This document shows, piece by piece, positions 31,218 through 32,534 of a stretch of 32,534 bases of DNA; the first letter of the stretch is position 1; each line of letters begins with the position of its first letter. A model generated the notes under the pieces. The model was not told the DNA's origin, did not search any database, and saw only the letters and a list, made by a program, of their open reading frames with translations. This DNA comes from DATMXT01 sp035560415 (GTDB lineage: Bacteria > Bacillota > Clostridia > Oscillospirales > Feifaniaceae). The stretch spans positions 1 to 32,534 of the forward strand of contig DATMZG010000002.1 in NCBI GenBank assembly GCA_035560415.1. Reading direction: 5' to 3'. Position numbers and translations under genes: made by a program.

Positions 31218-31691
31218 TCAAATACCTGCGGATGGATTCTTCTGCGTATGTTTTTGCGCCCGTTTCAGATAAACCATATCGACAAGCTGCTTTCCGTCTT
31301 CAAAAATTGGGTGGTCGTAGTTGTCCGTGAAAAAATTTTTTATCCGATGCGATTCCGTAAATCCGCATTTCCGATAAAAAGTCAGTGTAGAAGGGCAATC
31401 GCCGGTTCCGACAAACATCGTATGACAGTCTGTGTAGTGGGAAAACAGGAATTCTATCAGGCTTTTCCCATAGCCCTTTCGCTGACAGTCGGGCGCAACC
31501 GCAATGTTTTTGAGCTCGTAAATGCCGTCTGCCTCTTTAGTCACCACACATTCGGCTTTCACTCCGCCGTCATCCAGCGCAAACATTTCGCCGCGTTCAA
31601 GGTATCTGTCTATCATGCGCTGCTGCTCGTCAGCGAGCAGCAGTAAGTCTATGTATTTCTTTTTATCGCCCGTAATTTTTTTGATATTCAC
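31218..31691 (-). CDS. GNAT family N-acetyltransferase
   Basis: A 157-aa GCN5-related acetyltransferase. The acetyl-CoA pyrophosphate loop is QRKGYGKSLIEFL (70-82, the Q/R-x-x-G-x-G/A pattern), preceded by the beta-4 strand YELKNIAVAP and followed by FYRKCGFTES (residues around 107-116), a standard GNAT end motif. Substrate unknown. The start is a GTG at 31691 with GGGGG 5 nt upstream. A MerR-type promoter sits 76-106 bp upstream, which suggests that an effector-sensing MerR regulator, not encoded in the window, controls it. Confidence 0.87.
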   Translation of the reverse strand: MNIKKITGDKKKYIDLLLLADEQQRMIDRYLERGEMFALDDGGVKAECVVTKEADGIYELKNIAVAPDCQRKGYGKSLIEFLFSHYTDCHTMFVGTGDCPSTLTFYRKCGFTESHRIKNFFTDNYDHPIFEDGKQLVDMVYLKRAQKHTQKNPSAGI

Positions 31692-31749
31692 AACGTCCCC
31701 CGCCCCTTTGTGCCGTTTTATTGCCGATGCCCATGTTCTTGCGCTCCGT

Positions 31750-31771
31750 ATAACCTGTGCAACAGGGTTAT
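31750..31771. repeat. Hairpin at the expected start site of the GNAT transcript
   Basis: ATAACC (31750-31755) and GGTTAT (31766-31771) form a 6-bp inverted repeat with a 10-nt loop. It overlaps the -10 and the first transcribed bases of the predicted MerR-type promoter. Confidence 0.4.
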
Positions 31772-31797
31772 GACCTCCACATGCCTTGAGGTGACAA
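31767..31797 (-). promoter_or_regulatory. MerR-type promoter with 19-bp spacer
   Basis: On the - strand, -35 TTGTCA (31797-31792), a 19-bp spacer and -10 CATAAC (31772-31767). The spacer carries an imperfect palindrome, ACCTC (31773-31777) with GAGGT (31788-31792). A dyad inside an over-long 19-bp spacer is the hallmark of MerR-family-activated promoters. It points at the GNAT gene. Confidence 0.55.
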
Positions 31798-31810
31798 AAA
31801 AGATGTTGTA

Positions 31811-31837
31811 CCCCTCCGGTATCCCCTTGGCGGAGGG
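31811..31837. repeat. GC-rich palindromic element, copy 2
   Basis: Starts CCCCTCCGG and closes with CGGAGGG (31831-31837), pairing with CCCTCCG (31812-31818). It resembles the hairpin at 28815-28841, which also begins CCCCTCCGG and has TTGGCG then AGGG near its end. It may be a small dispersed palindrome of REP type; two copies are few. Confidence 0.4.
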
Positions 31838-31903
31838 TTGGATTTCTATAAAGCCCTTATTATGCTACAAAACGCCAGCGTAAGCTGTAAGCCGTCATCC
31901 TCC

Positions 31904-32151
31904 GAAAATGAAATAGGATATGATGAAATCATTGTCACGGATGTCACGGACATGGGTGCATTGTCAACACTTACGGCACAAAAGACGCGGTTACTGGCTC
32001 CATTCAAGCGGGAGCAGACATGATTTTAATGCCGCAGGATTTTGAAGAAGCTTATAGCGGCGCACTGAATGCCGATGCCGGCGGAACAGTTTCCGGGAAG
32101 CGCATTGATGAATCTTTGGAGCGTATACTGCCGGTAAAATTAAACATGTAG
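31904..32151 (+). pseudogene. Frameshifted remnant of a GH3 beta-N-acetylhexosaminidase
   Basis: The + strand encodes two adjoining frames that make one sensible piece of a glycoside hydrolase family 3 N-terminal domain. Frame 1 (31904-31959) reads IGYDEIIVTDVTDMGA, including the conserved TD-x-x-DMGA with the catalytic Asp region. Frame 2 (31960-32151) reads IVNTYGTKDAVTGSIQAGAD, then MILMPQDFEEAYSGAL and RIDESLERIL, ending at TAG. Joining them needs one extra base near 31958-31960. The first half of the enzyme is missing upstream, so this is a decayed fragment of NagZ-type enzyme rather than a sequencing slip alone. Confidence 0.8.
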
Positions 32152-32158
32152 TCATTGT

Positions 32159-32534
32159 TCAAAGGTCATACTTCAAGAAAATTGCGTGTTCCATCGGGCT
32201 ATTATAATATCGCTGGGTCTCATAGAAACCCTTACTCTTATATAAATGCAGGGCCGCGTTGAGGAAGGGCATTGTTTCCAGCACAATATACCTGTATCCT
32301 ATCTCTTTGGCATCCTCAATGAGTTTGTCGAGTATCGCAACAGAAATATGCTGCCCTCGAAATTCTGGCCTTAAAAAGATGCTCTTCAGCTCGCAATGTT
32401 CACCATCCAGCAATGCCAAGCCTCCGCATCCTGCTGGCTCACCATCGACAAATATCACATATAGTCTGCCCGACGGCAATCCGCATTTCGCTGCAAGATG
32501 CTCTACTTCCTCATCATAATTTTGCAGATTATAA
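32159..32534 (-). CDS. GNAT family N-acetyltransferase, 5' end outside the window
   Basis: At least 124 codons of a GNAT acetyltransferase, open to the window edge. Seen are VIFVDGEPAGCGGLAL (beta-2/3), HCELKSIFLRPEFRGQHISVAIL (beta-4 and the acetyl-CoA loop, with R-G-Q-H in place of the common G-x-G/A), ETMPFLNAALHLYKSKGF and a C-terminal FLKYDL. A TTG at 32479 is not the likely start, because the frame continues upstream as YNLQNYDEEVEHLAAKCG, typical of the family's substrate-binding first helices. Substrate unknown. It faces the GH3 remnant tail to tail, 7 bp apart. Confidence 0.82.
   Translation of the reverse strand, partial: YNLQNYDEEVEHLAAKCGLPSGRLYVIFVDGEPAGCGGLALLDGEHCELKSIFLRPEFRGQHISVAILDKLIEDAKEIGYRYIVLETMPFLNAALHLYKSKGFYETQRYYNSPMEHAIFLKYDL

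Noticed and set aside
1..32534. tRNA, rRNA, riboswitch, transposase, integrase, phage or origin features
   Set aside because: Looked for by eye on both strands; nothing with enough support to report.

Overview
This window looks like chromosomal DNA of a GC-rich, anaerobic, low-redox Bacillota, most likely a Clostridia relative of gut or sludge origin (inference). The support is: strong purine-rich ribosome binding sites, frequent GTG and TTG starts, the two-subunit iron-sulfur L-serine dehydratase, a PflX-type radical SAM protein, and many amino-acid and nucleobase salvage or degradation genes. About 33 protein genes are supported. I saw no rRNA, tRNA, CRISPR array, transposase or integrase.

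Region 1 (1-12.8 kb) is catabolic. Reading leftward from about 6.07 kb, an operon encodes serine dehydratase beta and alpha subunits, a radical SAM protein and adenine deaminase (TTG start at 3616). A YtcJ-type amidohydrolase with its own promoter follows. Reading rightward from the same divergent promoter region are an ornithine-cyclodeaminase-family oxidoreductase, RidA, a MalY/PatB-type C-S lyase, two tandem paralogous M20 amidohydrolases and a polytopic permease. Together these could import an N-acyl amino acid or N-acyl-cysteine conjugate, deacylate it, cleave it and quench the 2-aminoacrylate released. Region 2 (12.9-20.7 kb) is mixed housekeeping: a GT-C-like membrane protein overlapping nicotinate phosphoribosyltransferase, a macrodomain protein, a uridine-kinase-family protein, and a leftward group with a PLP fold-III decarboxylase, a DUF4180 protein and a HEAT-like protein. 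A small membrane protein follows.

Region 3 (20.8-32.5 kb) is accessory in character and, from about 22.7 kb, visibly less GC-rich. It starts with two adjacent genes for QW-repeat (terpene-cyclase/prenyltransferase-like) alpha-barrel proteins. Divergent from them is a TetR-MFS-FtsX permease-ABC ATPase operon with a clear palindromic operator at its promoter. Then come a CPBP intramembrane protease, a DUF4386 membrane protein, a Crp/Fnr regulator whose recognition helix matches an FNR-like site in front of DUF4386, a DUF2200 protein, a VOC protein, two GNAT acetyltransferases (the last cut by the window edge) and a frameshifted remnant of a GH3 beta-N-acetylhexosaminidase.

The most interesting signals are the split or paired QW-repeat proteins lacking a visible DXDD catalytic motif, the predicted Crp/Fnr-DUF4386 regulatory pair with the site centred at -41.5, a MerR-type promoter with a 19-bp spacer in front of a GNAT gene, the putative N-acyl-conjugate utilisation locus, and a terminator placed so that the ABC operon would be read antisense through the protease gene.
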